Below are positions 37,425 through 46,177 of a stretch of 64,000 nt of DNA, piece by piece. Position 1 is the first letter of the stretch, and the number at the start of each line of letters is the position of its first letter. Location: positions 1 through 64,000 of the forward strand of contig MEOA01000043.1 of the NCBI GenBank assembly GCA_001768515.1, given 5' to 3'. Both the position numbers and the translations under genes were made by a program. The notes below the pieces were generated by a model. It was not told where the DNA came from and did no database searches. It was given only the letters and a program-made list of their open reading frames with translations. The stretch comes from Bacteroidetes bacterium GWE2_42_24. Lineage in GTDB: Bacteria; Bacteroidota; Bacteroidia; Bacteroidales; TTA-H9.

Positions 37425-37554
37425 CAAGTGTTAAGAATTAGCATCGGCTGAGCCGGGGAACACTTAGTTTTATTGCCTTGGGAGAACTCCTTTCGGTCGG
37501 TTCAAAGATTACAGATTTTTAGAGTTCGGTGTTTTTGAACATCTGTACCACCTC

Positions 37555-38112
37555 TTAATCATTCTCCAACGCTATTCCAAGATGCTTCAGCAGACCCAGA
37601 ACACCCGGGTAGGCAAACCGGGCGTTTTTGACCCTGTTCTGTGAAGTGTCAATGGTATAGTTTTGGGCTGTACGAAAATCGGCCGACATAAGATTGCAGT
37701 GTTCAAAAGTCGCATCGGTAAGGTCTGACTGGGGAAATTTAGCCTCGGTGAGGTCTGCCTCAGCAAATATTGTCTCACGTAGTGAACAGTGATCAAAGGT
37801 GGTCTTTTTCAGGTTGGTCTTGTGGAAAAGACAATAGTCGAGGATAGATTTTCTGAAACTGATGGTGAAGAGAAACCGTGATACTTTGCTGAAGTCGGTA
37901 CCAATCAGTTTGCAATTTTCAAACAACACCCCATGGAGTACCGCGGCTTCAAGCTTAACCATCGACAGATCACATGAATGAAATGAGCAGTCCTTGAATT
38001 CAAAGCCGGAAAGGTCAGTCTGATTGAACGTGCAACCAGTAAAGGTGCAGTTCTCAAATTCGGTATCGGGAAGTGGCCACGATTGGGCGTCAAAGGCTTT
38101 GTTTTTATACAT
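37555..38112 (-). CDS. Pentapeptide-repeat protein (Qnr/MfpA-like fold)
   Basis: A 185-aa protein made almost entirely of pentapeptides of the A(D/N)LXX type (FENCTFTGCTF, ADLTEAKF, SDLTDATF, CNLMSADF), which should form a right-handed quadrilateral beta-helix. A short non-repeat helix closes the C-terminus. Family members such as Qnr and MfpA mimic DNA and protect gyrase, but most have no known role. There is no signal peptide, so it is cytosolic. Single gene. Confidence 0.85.
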   Translation of the reverse strand: MYKNKAFDAQSWPLPDTEFENCTFTGCTFNQTDLSGFEFKDCSFHSCDLSMVKLEAAVLHGVLFENCKLIGTDFSKVSRFLFTISFRKSILDYCLFHKTNLKKTTFDHCSLRETIFAEADLTEAKFPQSDLTDATFEHCNLMSADFRTAQNYTIDTSQNRVKNARFAYPGVLGLLKHLGIALEND

Positions 38113-38274
38113 AGGAGTGGTGTTCAGGAGGGGAATGCCCCCTTTTTTTGTAGCAAAATTACTGTTTTATGATTATCACTGCCGGAAAGGTAGCGATGAG
38201 AACAGATCAACATAGCAACTTCAACATGGTGCTATGGCGGTTTTTGTTTATTTTGCGGCCTCATTCATCGAATC

Positions 38275-39144
38275 ATGTCTTTGCTGCTGCATCCTGATTA
38301 TCTTCACAACGAGCGCCTGAGGGCGCGCGATATTACTATAGAAACTTCGGGCAGGAGCGCTGACATCAGGGTGGCACTGTTCAATATCATGCCTCAGGCT
38401 GAGGAATATGAGTTTATGTTGCTCAACCGGTTGGGAAGTAGCCGACTTCTGGTGCAGCCCTTGTTCTTCAGAGCCGAAAAGCACCCCTATGGCAGCAGCA
38501 ACCAGCATCATCTCAACAGGTATTATCAACCCTCTCCCATGCTGGAGCAGCAAAATCCGGATGCCATTCTGCTGACAGGAGCCCCGGTTGAGCATCTGAG
38601 TCCCGAGGAGATACATTATCAGAAAGAAATTGATGCGCTGATGTTGTATTGCCGCGATTCCAAAACCCCTCTCCTTGGGATTTGCTGGGGCGGCATTGCC
38701 GTTGCCCGATTTCTGGGGGTTGATTCAGAAGTGTATTCCGATAAACTATCGGGTGTTTTCCATTCCGGCAATCTGGCTCCTGAACATCGTTTGATGAAGG
38801 CCTTCGGGAAGGATTTTCGTTGTCCTCAGAGCCGTTTTGCCGGCCTCGTTGAGGCAGAGGTAATAGAACTTGCGTTAAAGGGTATCGTCAGGCCATTGGC
38901 TGCTATACCCGGTTATGGTACATTTCTGCTGGAATCAAACGACGGGCTGTTTACCGCTCATCTTGGGCACCCGGAATACCTGCCCGAACGTATTGTTTTT
39001 GAATACAGGCGTGATGTGCTAAGCAATCCTGCTGTCCGTATCGTGGGATTTGATCCGTTTAACCCTGTGGATTGTTGGTCGGCCGAATCTGACAGATTTT
39101 TTAGTTATTGGTTGGAAGGTGTGAAAGAGAGAGGTGCTGTTTAG
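38275..39144 (+). CDS. Divergent MetA-family homoserine O-acyltransferase
   Basis: A 289-aa GATase-like protein of the MetA family: VALFNIMPQAEEYEFMLLNRLG, LLTGAPVEHLSPEEIHYQKEI, the nucleophile Cys137 in GICWGG, SGVF, the CPQSRFAGL segment (usually PHSR) and GHPEYLPERIVFEY, carrying the His and Glu of the catalytic triad. The canonical MPKK, whose Lys lies in the oxyanion hole, is MPQA here, so the enzyme is divergent and its acyl donor or even its substrate cannot be assigned. Expected to act in methionine synthesis. Element copy B begins 8 bp after its stop. Confidence 0.75.
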   Translation: MSLLLHPDYLHNERLRARDITIETSGRSADIRVALFNIMPQAEEYEFMLLNRLGSSRLLVQPLFFRAEKHPYGSSNQHHLNRYYQPSPMLEQQNPDAILLTGAPVEHLSPEEIHYQKEIDALMLYCRDSKTPLLGICWGGIAVARFLGVDSEVYSDKLSGVFHSGNLAPEHRLMKAFGKDFRCPQSRFAGLVEAEVIELALKGIVRPLAAIPGYGTFLLESNDGLFTAHLGHPEYLPERIVFEYRRDVLSNPAVRIVGFDPFNPVDCWSAESDRFFSYWLEGVKERGAV

Positions 39145-39152
39145 CCTCAAAT

Positions 39153-39353
39153 TTTAACGATTCAGGTTTTTTTCATCCATCCCCGAATTAATACGGGTTT
39201 GGTATGATATTGGGATAACATGATGAAATATCAAAAGAACTTACGCCACATTTCAGCCGAAAATCAAGCAGAGATCAACCTTAACCATACGGTTGATCTA
39301 CGGTTGATCTACGGTTGATCTACGGTCCATCTTAAAAAATGACACATTTTATC
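39153..39353. repeat. Dispersed intergenic element, copy B, with 11-bp array
   Basis: 201-bp relative of 21409-21621 in the same orientation, with the same order of blocks. It differs by one fewer array unit and by substitutions. The CCCG...CGGG stem is kept while its loop changed, and the AAAATG-ACA-CATTTT end is identical. It lies between the MetA-like gene and a convergent gene. Confidence 0.85.
39288..39331. repeat. 11-bp tandem array B (four units)
   Basis: TACGGTTGATC three times, then TACGGTCCATC. The last unit type also occurs in array A; the first type does not. Confidence 0.9.
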
Positions 39354-39543
39354 GGTCATACAAACTTTGACTTTGACTTTGACCTTGACGGGCTGACCTA
39401 TTATGTTTTTTATCAACAAATAAGTGTATCAACATGCCCGATTTTTGCCTGTACCAAAGGCTATATCATTGGATTCATGTCTGATTGGCAGGATGTTGGT
39501 TATTGTGGCGTAAATCGCCTCCCAAAGTAGTCTTCCTATGCCT
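39354..39543. other. Gap after element copy B
   Basis: A short hexamer repeat (TTTGAC, about 3.5 copies near 39364-39388). A 63-codon frame begins inside the element, but nothing supports it as a gene. Confidence 0.4.
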
Positions 39544-40284
39544 TTAGTTAAGGCTTGCCACCGGCAATTGCTCAATTATCTCGGCGAAACGGATGAGGTC
39601 TGATTCATCATGCAGTTTCAGGTGATTTTCCCTGAGTGCTTTGGCAAGGGGTTCACGCCAGGCTTGAGGAAAGGCACGGAGAATCTTGCGCTGTTTTATT
39701 TTGGCGAAATTCACGGGTTGGCCATCGGGAAGTATCAGATAATAAGCCCAGTCGGGCGAAAGGTCTTTTACCTGATAGGTTATACCATTAATCGTTTTAA
39801 GTGTGCTCCCTGAGATTCGCAGTTTCCTTGACACAAAGCACCTGACCTTCCCGCTGAAGAGCAGTTCTGCAAAGAAGTCCCCACCGGGGAATGTTACGGT
39901 GGATTGAGCGTTGGGTTTTATAAAATGTGCCGGTTTGCCGAAGATATCCTTAAAAGTGACGGACAAAATCAACCTGCCGTCGAGCAGGACTTCGTATGAT
40001 TTACCAGCCGGCTTCCAGATAAAAGCATCGAGAAGGGCATTGTATTTTACCAGTTGACCACAAACCTTGTCGCCGGAGTTCAAAAGGATTGATGCCTCTT
40101 TCCATTCATCACAATAATAGTAGCTTTTCTGGAACCCGTTAGGTGGTATAAAGATTGTGCCACAAAGCATTGGCTCGAACAGGGTGTCATTGACACATTC
40201 CTGAGCAGGGGCATGGTAAGTACTCAGAATTGCCCACAGCAATAAAATGAGGTTTTGCTTATTGTAAAGTTGCTTCATCATCAT
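39544..40284 (-). CDS. Secreted hypothetical protein in a TonB-receptor operon
   Basis: A 246-aa protein that I do not recognise. The start is ambiguous among three consecutive ATG codons (40284, 40281, 40278). A signal peptide (QNLILLLWAILSTYHAPAQ) is followed by a beta-rich region with four Cys and a C-terminal helical stretch. The ATG overlaps the stop of the upstream gene (ATGA), so it is the last gene of the 45.9-39.5 kb operon and probably works with the receptor there. Confidence 0.8.
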   Translation of the reverse strand: MMMKQLYNKQNLILLLWAILSTYHAPAQECVNDTLFEPMLCGTIFIPPNGFQKSYYYCDEWKEASILLNSGDKVCGQLVKYNALLDAFIWKPAGKSYEVLLDGRLILSVTFKDIFGKPAHFIKPNAQSTVTFPGGDFFAELLFSGKVRCFVSRKLRISGSTLKTINGITYQVKDLSPDWAYYLILPDGQPVNFAKIKQRKILRAFPQAWREPLAKALRENHLKLHDESDLIRFAEIIEQLPVASLN

Positions 40285-42014
40285 TTTATCAATATTTCAT
40301 CGTGGTAGCTGATAATTTGGCCAGAGCTGGTCATCCCTTCTATATGAATCAGGTATTTCCCCCGCAAGCCTGAAGTCTTGAATCGGATGGTGGCGGGATG
40401 TTCTTTTGCGATGAACACTTCCGGCTCCCAAAACAGCAGATGCCTGAAGTCGGGAAGCGAGGCTGCGTTTTCACCGTCTTCAGCGATACGGGCAGGTGTT
40501 GACACCGGGTGAAACAACAGGGGAGGTAAGGAGTTGCGGGTATCGGTGGTATCATTCATGCCATCGGGCGTAAAGATGGCCACAATGCCGTTGAAAACCT
40601 GGGAGCCGCATACCACTGGGGCATTCATGACTTCTATTTTTTTTATGGATGCAGATCCCATTCGAAGTACAGTACTGCTTTCGTCGAGGTGTCGCCCGTT
40701 TAAAAAGATAGCTGCCGCTCCCCGTTCTTCTCCATCAACGCGGGGATAATTGCATTCTATCTGGTATTGATCACGCTGTTTCAGAACACTGATTTGGAAC
40801 GACAATTCAGCAGCAATCTCTTTAAAGTCTTTTAAGGGGAGATATTCAGATGGATAGAAGACCTCGGTGGGAACCTTGTACAGCATGGGACGGAGTGTTG
40901 CTGTGGATGTGAAATGCTGTTCTATAATACCAGGCTGAGTGTTGTAGATTTTGTGGATCGACATGAACAGTTCTGCCTGCCGAATGTGTTTTGACAAGAT
41001 GGTATCGGTAAGTGGAAGAACGGGAATAGCGGTCTCCGGCTCAAAATCACGTTGGTCGGGTATTATCTGTAGCTCTTTGTAGTGAAGCTGATTACCGAAG
41101 CTCAGGTAGCATTTTTTTGTGATGTTATAGTCGGAAAGCCTGAACCGGAAGGTGCCACAGGAATCGGTATTACTACCGGAGAGGTTCACGATTGAGTCGG
41201 TACAACTCAGGAGCACCATACAATTTTTCACCGGACGTTTGGTTTCACGGTTGATGACCCGGCCAGTAAGCAGTTGTCCGAATTTTTCAGGAAGGTAATT
41301 AACGCGGGCTGATGAATTCCCGGGTGATAGGGATTCAGTCTTCATCTGCTGCACATATGAAAGAAAAGAGCGCGCATGATCTGATAGCGAGTGTTCATGG
41401 GCAATGTTGACTGAGAGGTGTGCACAGACCGAATCGGAGAGGAGGTCGCTTAAGCGGATTTCAAATTTTGCTGAATCACCTGTTTTATACTCGTTCATAA
41501 GCTGAGTTACCGTAACAGGTATAGCGGTAGTTTGTTTTACAACTGTCGTGTCGGCATGAGGAATCGCGAGCGAAGGAATCAGGTTGCCGGTGAGGTTGTC
41601 GAATTGATTGATAATGGTGATTTCTTTCGAAAAATTGCTTAAGGATCCCTGGTTTTTCATCAGGTTGGTATAGGGTCTCAGCCGATAGGCGCCCGACCGG
41701 ATCGTGTCGTTCAGATAGATGGATCCCCAGCCCATGCCGCTGGTAAGCTTTATTGTAATAGCAGAAACAGGGGTTCCGGAAGGGGCGTACAGGGAGAGGT
41801 AGGCAATACTGCTTTGGGATGTAGGCAATAAGTTTTCGGCATTAGCGACATACACCTTGAAAAAAAGGTATTCGCCAGTAAGGTAGATATCGCGGTCGGT
41901 ATGAATGTAAGCCAGTTCGCTCTTGGTCAGTGGTCTATGCCCCTGGGCAGTACCAGCTATTTGCAGGCCGGTTAAAAGGAAGAGAAGGGATGGTATGAGG
42001 AGATAATTTTTCAT
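40281..42014 (-). CDS. MG2/alpha-2-macroglobulin-like N-terminal protein with plug-like C-terminus
   Basis: A 577-aa exported protein. Signal peptide MKNYLLIPSLLFLLTGLQIAG; the start at 42014 lies 7 bp after the upstream stop. An MG2-type beta domain follows (AYIHTDRDIYLTGEYLFFKVYV, about 36-130), then further Ig-like segments with a carboxypeptidase-regulatory-like repeat. Near residues 460-520 a plug-like segment (AAIFLNGRHLDE, SIKKIEVMNAPVVCGSQVFNGIVAIFT) resembles the TonB-receptor plug end. Such MG2-plug proteins accompany TonB receptors in Bacteroidota, but their role is not established. Confidence 0.72.
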   Translation of the reverse strand: MKNYLLIPSLLFLLTGLQIAGTAQGHRPLTKSELAYIHTDRDIYLTGEYLFFKVYVANAENLLPTSQSSIAYLSLYAPSGTPVSAITIKLTSGMGWGSIYLNDTIRSGAYRLRPYTNLMKNQGSLSNFSKEITIINQFDNLTGNLIPSLAIPHADTTVVKQTTAIPVTVTQLMNEYKTGDSAKFEIRLSDLLSDSVCAHLSVNIAHEHSLSDHARSFLSYVQQMKTESLSPGNSSARVNYLPEKFGQLLTGRVINRETKRPVKNCMVLLSCTDSIVNLSGSNTDSCGTFRFRLSDYNITKKCYLSFGNQLHYKELQIIPDQRDFEPETAIPVLPLTDTILSKHIRQAELFMSIHKIYNTQPGIIEQHFTSTATLRPMLYKVPTEVFYPSEYLPLKDFKEIAAELSFQISVLKQRDQYQIECNYPRVDGEERGAAAIFLNGRHLDESSTVLRMGSASIKKIEVMNAPVVCGSQVFNGIVAIFTPDGMNDTTDTRNSLPPLLFHPVSTPARIAEDGENAASLPDFRHLLFWEPEVFIAKEHPATIRFKTSGLRGKYLIHIEGMTSSGQIISYHDEILIK

Positions 42015-42021
42015 TCGTTGA

Positions 42022-43113
42022 TCAAAAAGATGTTGGCCACCAGAAAGGGTTGCTTGCCTCCTGTTTTCCTTCATCAGGAATGCTGTCAAGATCATAGGAA
42101 CTTCTGTAGATCACAAAATTTTCGGTGATGAGTGGCTTAACCCAAAGTGATTTTTCGGCATAGGCCGATACTTCGAAGAACCCCAGAACCTGACGTGAAG
42201 GATCAGATGTACAGGTCATGTTTCCTTCGATACCTGCAGCGATGGGATCGAAGAGGCGGTTTGAGCTTGTCAGTTGTGCATTGACTTTTTTGTAGTAGTC
42301 GAAGGCAGCATGAGAAATTGTAAATAGTCTGATTTTTAGCAACCAGATGTTGATATACTCGTTTCCGGTGACACTGTACAGGTAATTATTGAGGGGGAAG
42401 GAGCAGACAGCGTAATCGCTCAAAGTGGTAAAGGAGACCTCATTTGCTGACCCGGTAAAGTTAATGACCCTGTCGGGATCTAATTTTTTCCATTCGTAGA
42501 TGGTCGTCGTAGGAGATGCGTTTGGGTCGAGGGGGTAGGTGTAACCATATAGTAATGTCGATTTAAACCTTACCTGGACATCCGGTCCTGCTGTATTTTT
42601 TAAGTCGGCCAGTGAAGTGACACACATTTCGGTTTCAATATAAGAAGATCCATTAGGGCGTGTTCTGAGAAAATCGATTTCTTCCAGCTTTCCATGAATA
42701 CTGTCGACGATGACCGGAGTTGTCATCGGTTGCATATCCGATCTGTACTCGAAATCATCACTGGTTTTTATACAGAGCTGGTAATTAATTCCAGGCTCAG
42801 GCAGGGGATTACCGGCGGGAAGAATAAACACCCCATTTGCTGATTCCCCGAATAATAAGGTGTCATGATTTGTTCCCACCACCATCACTTTTGCTCCGGT
42901 AACCTGCTCGGAGGAAGTGGCAGCGCCGTAAACCGATGCGTAGGATAACCTGATTTGTGTAGCTTCAGGGTCGTTGGTTAATGCTCCGTCAACAACTAAT
43001 ACATGGGCGTCGGTAGTGATGTCGACATCATAATCTTCGGTACAGCCTGAAATCAGGACTATAAGCAGTGCAAAGGCTGCCAGCGGGTATGTTTTCCTGA
43101 TGTTATGTTTCAT
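42022..43113 (-). CDS. DUF4249 outer-membrane lipoprotein
   Basis: A 363-aa protein. The lipobox is LISGC at about residues 20-24. The mature part begins with the DUF4249 start (VLVVDGALTNDPEATQIRLSY) and continues as an Ig-like beta region. The ATG overlaps the receptor stop by four bases. DUF4249 lipoproteins typically sit beside STN-type TonB receptors, as here; they are thought to be surface partners, without a proven substrate. Confidence 0.88.
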   Translation of the reverse strand: MKHNIRKTYPLAAFALLIVLISGCTEDYDVDITTDAHVLVVDGALTNDPEATQIRLSYASVYGAATSSEQVTGAKVMVVGTNHDTLLFGESANGVFILPAGNPLPEPGINYQLCIKTSDDFEYRSDMQPMTTPVIVDSIHGKLEEIDFLRTRPNGSSYIETEMCVTSLADLKNTAGPDVQVRFKSTLLYGYTYPLDPNASPTTTIYEWKKLDPDRVINFTGSANEVSFTTLSDYAVCSFPLNNYLYSVTGNEYINIWLLKIRLFTISHAAFDYYKKVNAQLTSSNRLFDPIAAGIEGNMTCTSDPSRQVLGFFEVSAYAEKSLWVKPLITENFVIYRSSYDLDSIPDEGKQEASNPFWWPTSF

Positions 43114-45941
43114 AGCGAGAAGTTATAGGTCAGGGTAGGGAGGGGAGCTCCCAGTATATACATTTTGGAGAGATTATAACTCCCGGTATAGTTCCAGTTT
43201 TGAGGGTTTTCACGGGAGTAGAAAACCGAATAGGCGTTTTTACGCCCATAGACGTTGATGATGGAGAAGGTCCAGTTTCCTTTCCAGCGTTTTTTTATGC
43301 GCAGACTCTTATCGAATGTAATCGAGAGATCGAGCCGGTGGAAGGCAGGCAGCCGGTATTCATTTCTATCCGAATACCAGACGAGCTGTTCGCCGGCTGA
43401 GGTATATTGCAATTCAGGCAAGGTAAGCGGACGCCCGGTGCTGAAATAGAACGTTCCGGTAAACCGCCACCTGCGACTGGGCTGATAGTTTATGTTGACC
43501 ACCAGGTTGTGAGGGACGTCGAAATTTGACGGAAACCAACTGTTCCCATTGATTTGCCCGCTGGTCATCGTCTCCGACGTCCTGTGCATCGAACGTGAAT
43601 AAGTATAGCTTATCCAGCCCGATAGTTTTCCGGCATTCTTCCTGATCAGCAGTTCAACGCCATAGCTGTATCCCTGAGCAGCTATAAGATCGGTCTCGAG
43701 GTGTTGATTAAGGAGCACCTTTGCCCCGTTCTTGTATTCAGTTACGTTGTCCATCTTCTTGTAGTATACCTCAATTGATGTCTCGATGGTGTTCTTCAGG
43801 AAGTTTTTAAAATAGCCCAACGAAACCTGATTGCTCACCGTTGGTTTGAGGTAATATGAGCTGAGTTTCCATGCATCGGTAGGTGAAACCACGGATGAGT
43901 TGGATATGAGGTTGATGAATTGGTTCATTCTGTTATAACCCAGCTTTATTGAACTGGTTTCATTGAGAATGTAGCGAAGCGAGAGGCGGGGTTCGATACC
44001 TGAATAGGAGGCTACTTTGTCGTTTTCGCCATAATAGAGCGTATCGGATATGCTTTCAACGGTCATCGGGAGCCCGGGTTTATAGATGAAGACGCTCCCG
44101 GGGCCAAGGGATCGGAAGTTTACGACCCTGATGCCTGCCTCAATAGCCAGCAGGGGTGTTATTGCAAAATCATCACTCAGGTAGGCAGCCAGTTCTAATC
44201 CCTTTTCGGGTTGTAGTTCTGTGGGGACAATATGTGAGGCAATGCCTTCCCGTTGCAGATTTCCCGGTTGGTTGCGATACAATATGCCATCAAGTCCAAA
44301 ACGGACGGTATGGTCGCTGTTGGGAAACCAGTTCAGGCCGATCTTCAGCGTGTTGTAATTGGTTGATAAGTTGATGCGGGAGGCTTCTTCAGGATGGGAA
44401 TCATCCGAATCGATTACCCGCAGGTGATAATCGCTGATGCCCCCCATAATTCCCGCCGAGAGTTTTTTCGACAGCAGAAAGTCCCAGCGCAGCGATGCTA
44501 ACCTGTTTTCATAATGGTAGTCGGTTATACCATTCAGAGAGAAGTCATCGTAGCTGAGATATCCGAAGGTGGAAATTTTACCTGTTGCCGAGTATTTGAT
44601 GGTACTCATGGCATTGAGGTCGTAGAAGCCTGCGGAGCTTTGTTTTAGTTCGAGGCTGGGGATCTGGTGGAGGATCCAGTCGGAATACGACCCCCTGCCG
44701 CTGACCATTAAAGATACCTTGTCGTTATACAAGGGAATGAATGCACTAAGCCGGCTGTTAAGGACACCTATGCCGCCCTGCAGGTTGAACTTTTTGGTGT
44801 TTTCCATTCCCAATTTAATGTCCATGACCGATGCTATCCTTTCACCATAACGGGCTGGTATTGATGTTTTATAGATGGTCATCTCTGAAATGGCGTCAGG
44901 GTTTATTGCAGCACTCAGGCCGAACAGATGAGAAGAATTGAACAAAGGAACCCCTTCAACAAGAATGAGGTTTTGGTCGACACTTCCCCCACGTACTATA
45001 AAGCCGGAACCAAATTCGCCAGGCGACTGGATGCCGGGCAGGAGCGTTGCCCCCCTGATGATATCTGTTTCACCGAAAGTGCCGGCAATGGCCCTGATGG
45101 TCCTGGCTTCCATGTTGAAGACACCAAGTTGCGCCCGGGTGACATTGCGATCGGTTCGTTCTCCTATAATTACGGCTTCTTCGAGCGGATAGGATCGTCT
45201 GAAAAGATTGAATTCCGCCTTGCCGTTGCTTAACAGGTTGATAGCACGAGATCCGGCTTCGAAGCCAACCGATGATAGGTGAAGGGTGTGTTCACCCACA
45301 GGAAGCAGCAATGTAAAATTTCCCTTGAGGTTAGTGGTGGTTGATGCCTTTGAGTCAGCAATGGTAATGCTAACGCCGGGGACGGGCTCCCCGGTGGCGC
45401 CGTCTGTAACCTTGCCGGAAAGGGTTGCTTTTGTATATTTCCCATATTCAGTTCCATCGCCTATTTGCAAGGCGTCATTCAGATTTCGCGGGCTGAGATT
45501 CCTGCTTCCGTTAAGGCGGGTAATGAAAACATAATTCAGTTCATCAACAATGACGATGTCGAGGTTAGCGAATTTATGGAGGATGATCGCGATTACCTCC
45601 TCTATGGGTAGTTGCACTAGGCCGATATCTGCATCTTCCCCGGCAAACCACTCCTTTTTGTAAAAGAGATGAATCTTCTTTTCCTGCTCAATCTGGTTGA
45701 AAAGAGAGGTGTAGGAGATTTTTGAAAGAAGATCAGGACCTTGTTGACCGGTGACCTGTGCAATGGAGGTTGATGCGAGAAAGAATAGACCCAGTAGGAA
45801 AACTGCATAATATTTATCTGCCAGATAAATATTGGCGGGGAAATGATTACGGCATATCAATTGCAAATTCGGCAAAATCAAGGGTGTAAGAAAATTGACA
45901 GCATTCCGGTGGCTAATGGAGTTGTATGCTGGAGATTTCAT
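43110..45941 (-). CDS. TonB-dependent receptor with STN and CarboxypepD_reg domains
   Basis: A 943-aa outer-membrane receptor. A long N-terminus precedes the export segment (KYYAVFLLGLFFLASTSIAQ, about 43-62). Then come an STN domain (about 75-135), a CarboxypepD_reg-like domain (ATLSGKVTDGATGEPVPGVS, about 167-250), a plug (about 270-370) and a 22-strand barrel ending LPTLTYNFSL. The ATG at 45941 is supported by a -7 box 54 bp upstream; no other Met exists before the signal. STN domains usually receive signals for an anti-sigma factor, but no FecR/ECF gene is adjacent. It heads a four-gene operon. Confidence 0.9.
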   Translation of the reverse strand: MKSPAYNSISHRNAVNFLTPLILPNLQLICRNHFPANIYLADKYYAVFLLGLFFLASTSIAQVTGQQGPDLLSKISYTSLFNQIEQEKKIHLFYKKEWFAGEDADIGLVQLPIEEVIAIILHKFANLDIVIVDELNYVFITRLNGSRNLSPRNLNDALQIGDGTEYGKYTKATLSGKVTDGATGEPVPGVSITIADSKASTTTNLKGNFTLLLPVGEHTLHLSSVGFEAGSRAINLLSNGKAEFNLFRRSYPLEEAVIIGERTDRNVTRAQLGVFNMEARTIRAIAGTFGETDIIRGATLLPGIQSPGEFGSGFIVRGGSVDQNLILVEGVPLFNSSHLFGLSAAINPDAISEMTIYKTSIPARYGERIASVMDIKLGMENTKKFNLQGGIGVLNSRLSAFIPLYNDKVSLMVSGRGSYSDWILHQIPSLELKQSSAGFYDLNAMSTIKYSATGKISTFGYLSYDDFSLNGITDYHYENRLASLRWDFLLSKKLSAGIMGGISDYHLRVIDSDDSHPEEASRINLSTNYNTLKIGLNWFPNSDHTVRFGLDGILYRNQPGNLQREGIASHIVPTELQPEKGLELAAYLSDDFAITPLLAIEAGIRVVNFRSLGPGSVFIYKPGLPMTVESISDTLYYGENDKVASYSGIEPRLSLRYILNETSSIKLGYNRMNQFINLISNSSVVSPTDAWKLSSYYLKPTVSNQVSLGYFKNFLKNTIETSIEVYYKKMDNVTEYKNGAKVLLNQHLETDLIAAQGYSYGVELLIRKNAGKLSGWISYTYSRSMHRTSETMTSGQINGNSWFPSNFDVPHNLVVNINYQPSRRWRFTGTFYFSTGRPLTLPELQYTSAGEQLVWYSDRNEYRLPAFHRLDLSITFDKSLRIKKRWKGNWTFSIINVYGRKNAYSVFYSRENPQNWNYTGSYNLSKMYILGAPLPTLTYNFSL

Positions 45942-45958
45942 GGATTAACGTCGTCATT

Positions 45959-46002
45959 GCATTCCAATAGCCTCAAAAAGGAATGTCATGTCTGCAAAGA
46001 TA
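45959..46002 (-). promoter_or_regulatory. TonB-receptor operon promoter and leader hairpin
   Basis: -7 box TATCTTTG on the minus strand (45995-46002). A CATTCC / GGAATG inverted repeat lies inside the short leader (45959-45984). Confidence 0.6.
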
Positions 46003-46127
46003 ACCCATTTCACACACGCTCTCAGCGTTTAAGAAATCACCATCGATGATCAGGAGTTCTATCTCTTTGTCAGTAGCCGGGCGATGTGACTCAATTCATT
46101 AAAAGCAAAATTCATGGGGGCAAAAGA

Positions 46128-46153
46128 ATGGCCGGAGGAGTACTCCGGCCATT
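46128..46153 (-). terminator. Hairpin after the fucP-like gene
   Basis: Nearly perfect stem (AATGGCCGGAG / CTCCGGCCATT) 25 bp after the stop codon. The T tract on the minus strand is short (TTCTTTTG). Confidence 0.8.
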
Positions 46154-46177
46154 AGCTTAATGAATTAATCAGAAGTT

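Noticed and set aside
38113-38274. SAM riboswitch upstream of the MetA-like gene
   Set aside because: The short interval lacks the conserved SAM-I/SAM-II core motifs.
39339-39530. 63-aa frame starting MTHFIGHTNFDFDFD, beginning inside element copy B
   Set aside because: The corresponding frame after copy A shares only MTHFI and then diverges; the shared start is due to the repeat, and the FDFDFD stretch is a hexamer repeat.
43110-45941. SusC/SusD polysaccharide-utilisation locus
   Set aside because: The partner lipoprotein is DUF4249, not SusD, and no glycoside hydrolases are present; the receptor has an STN domain rather than a typical SusC layout.
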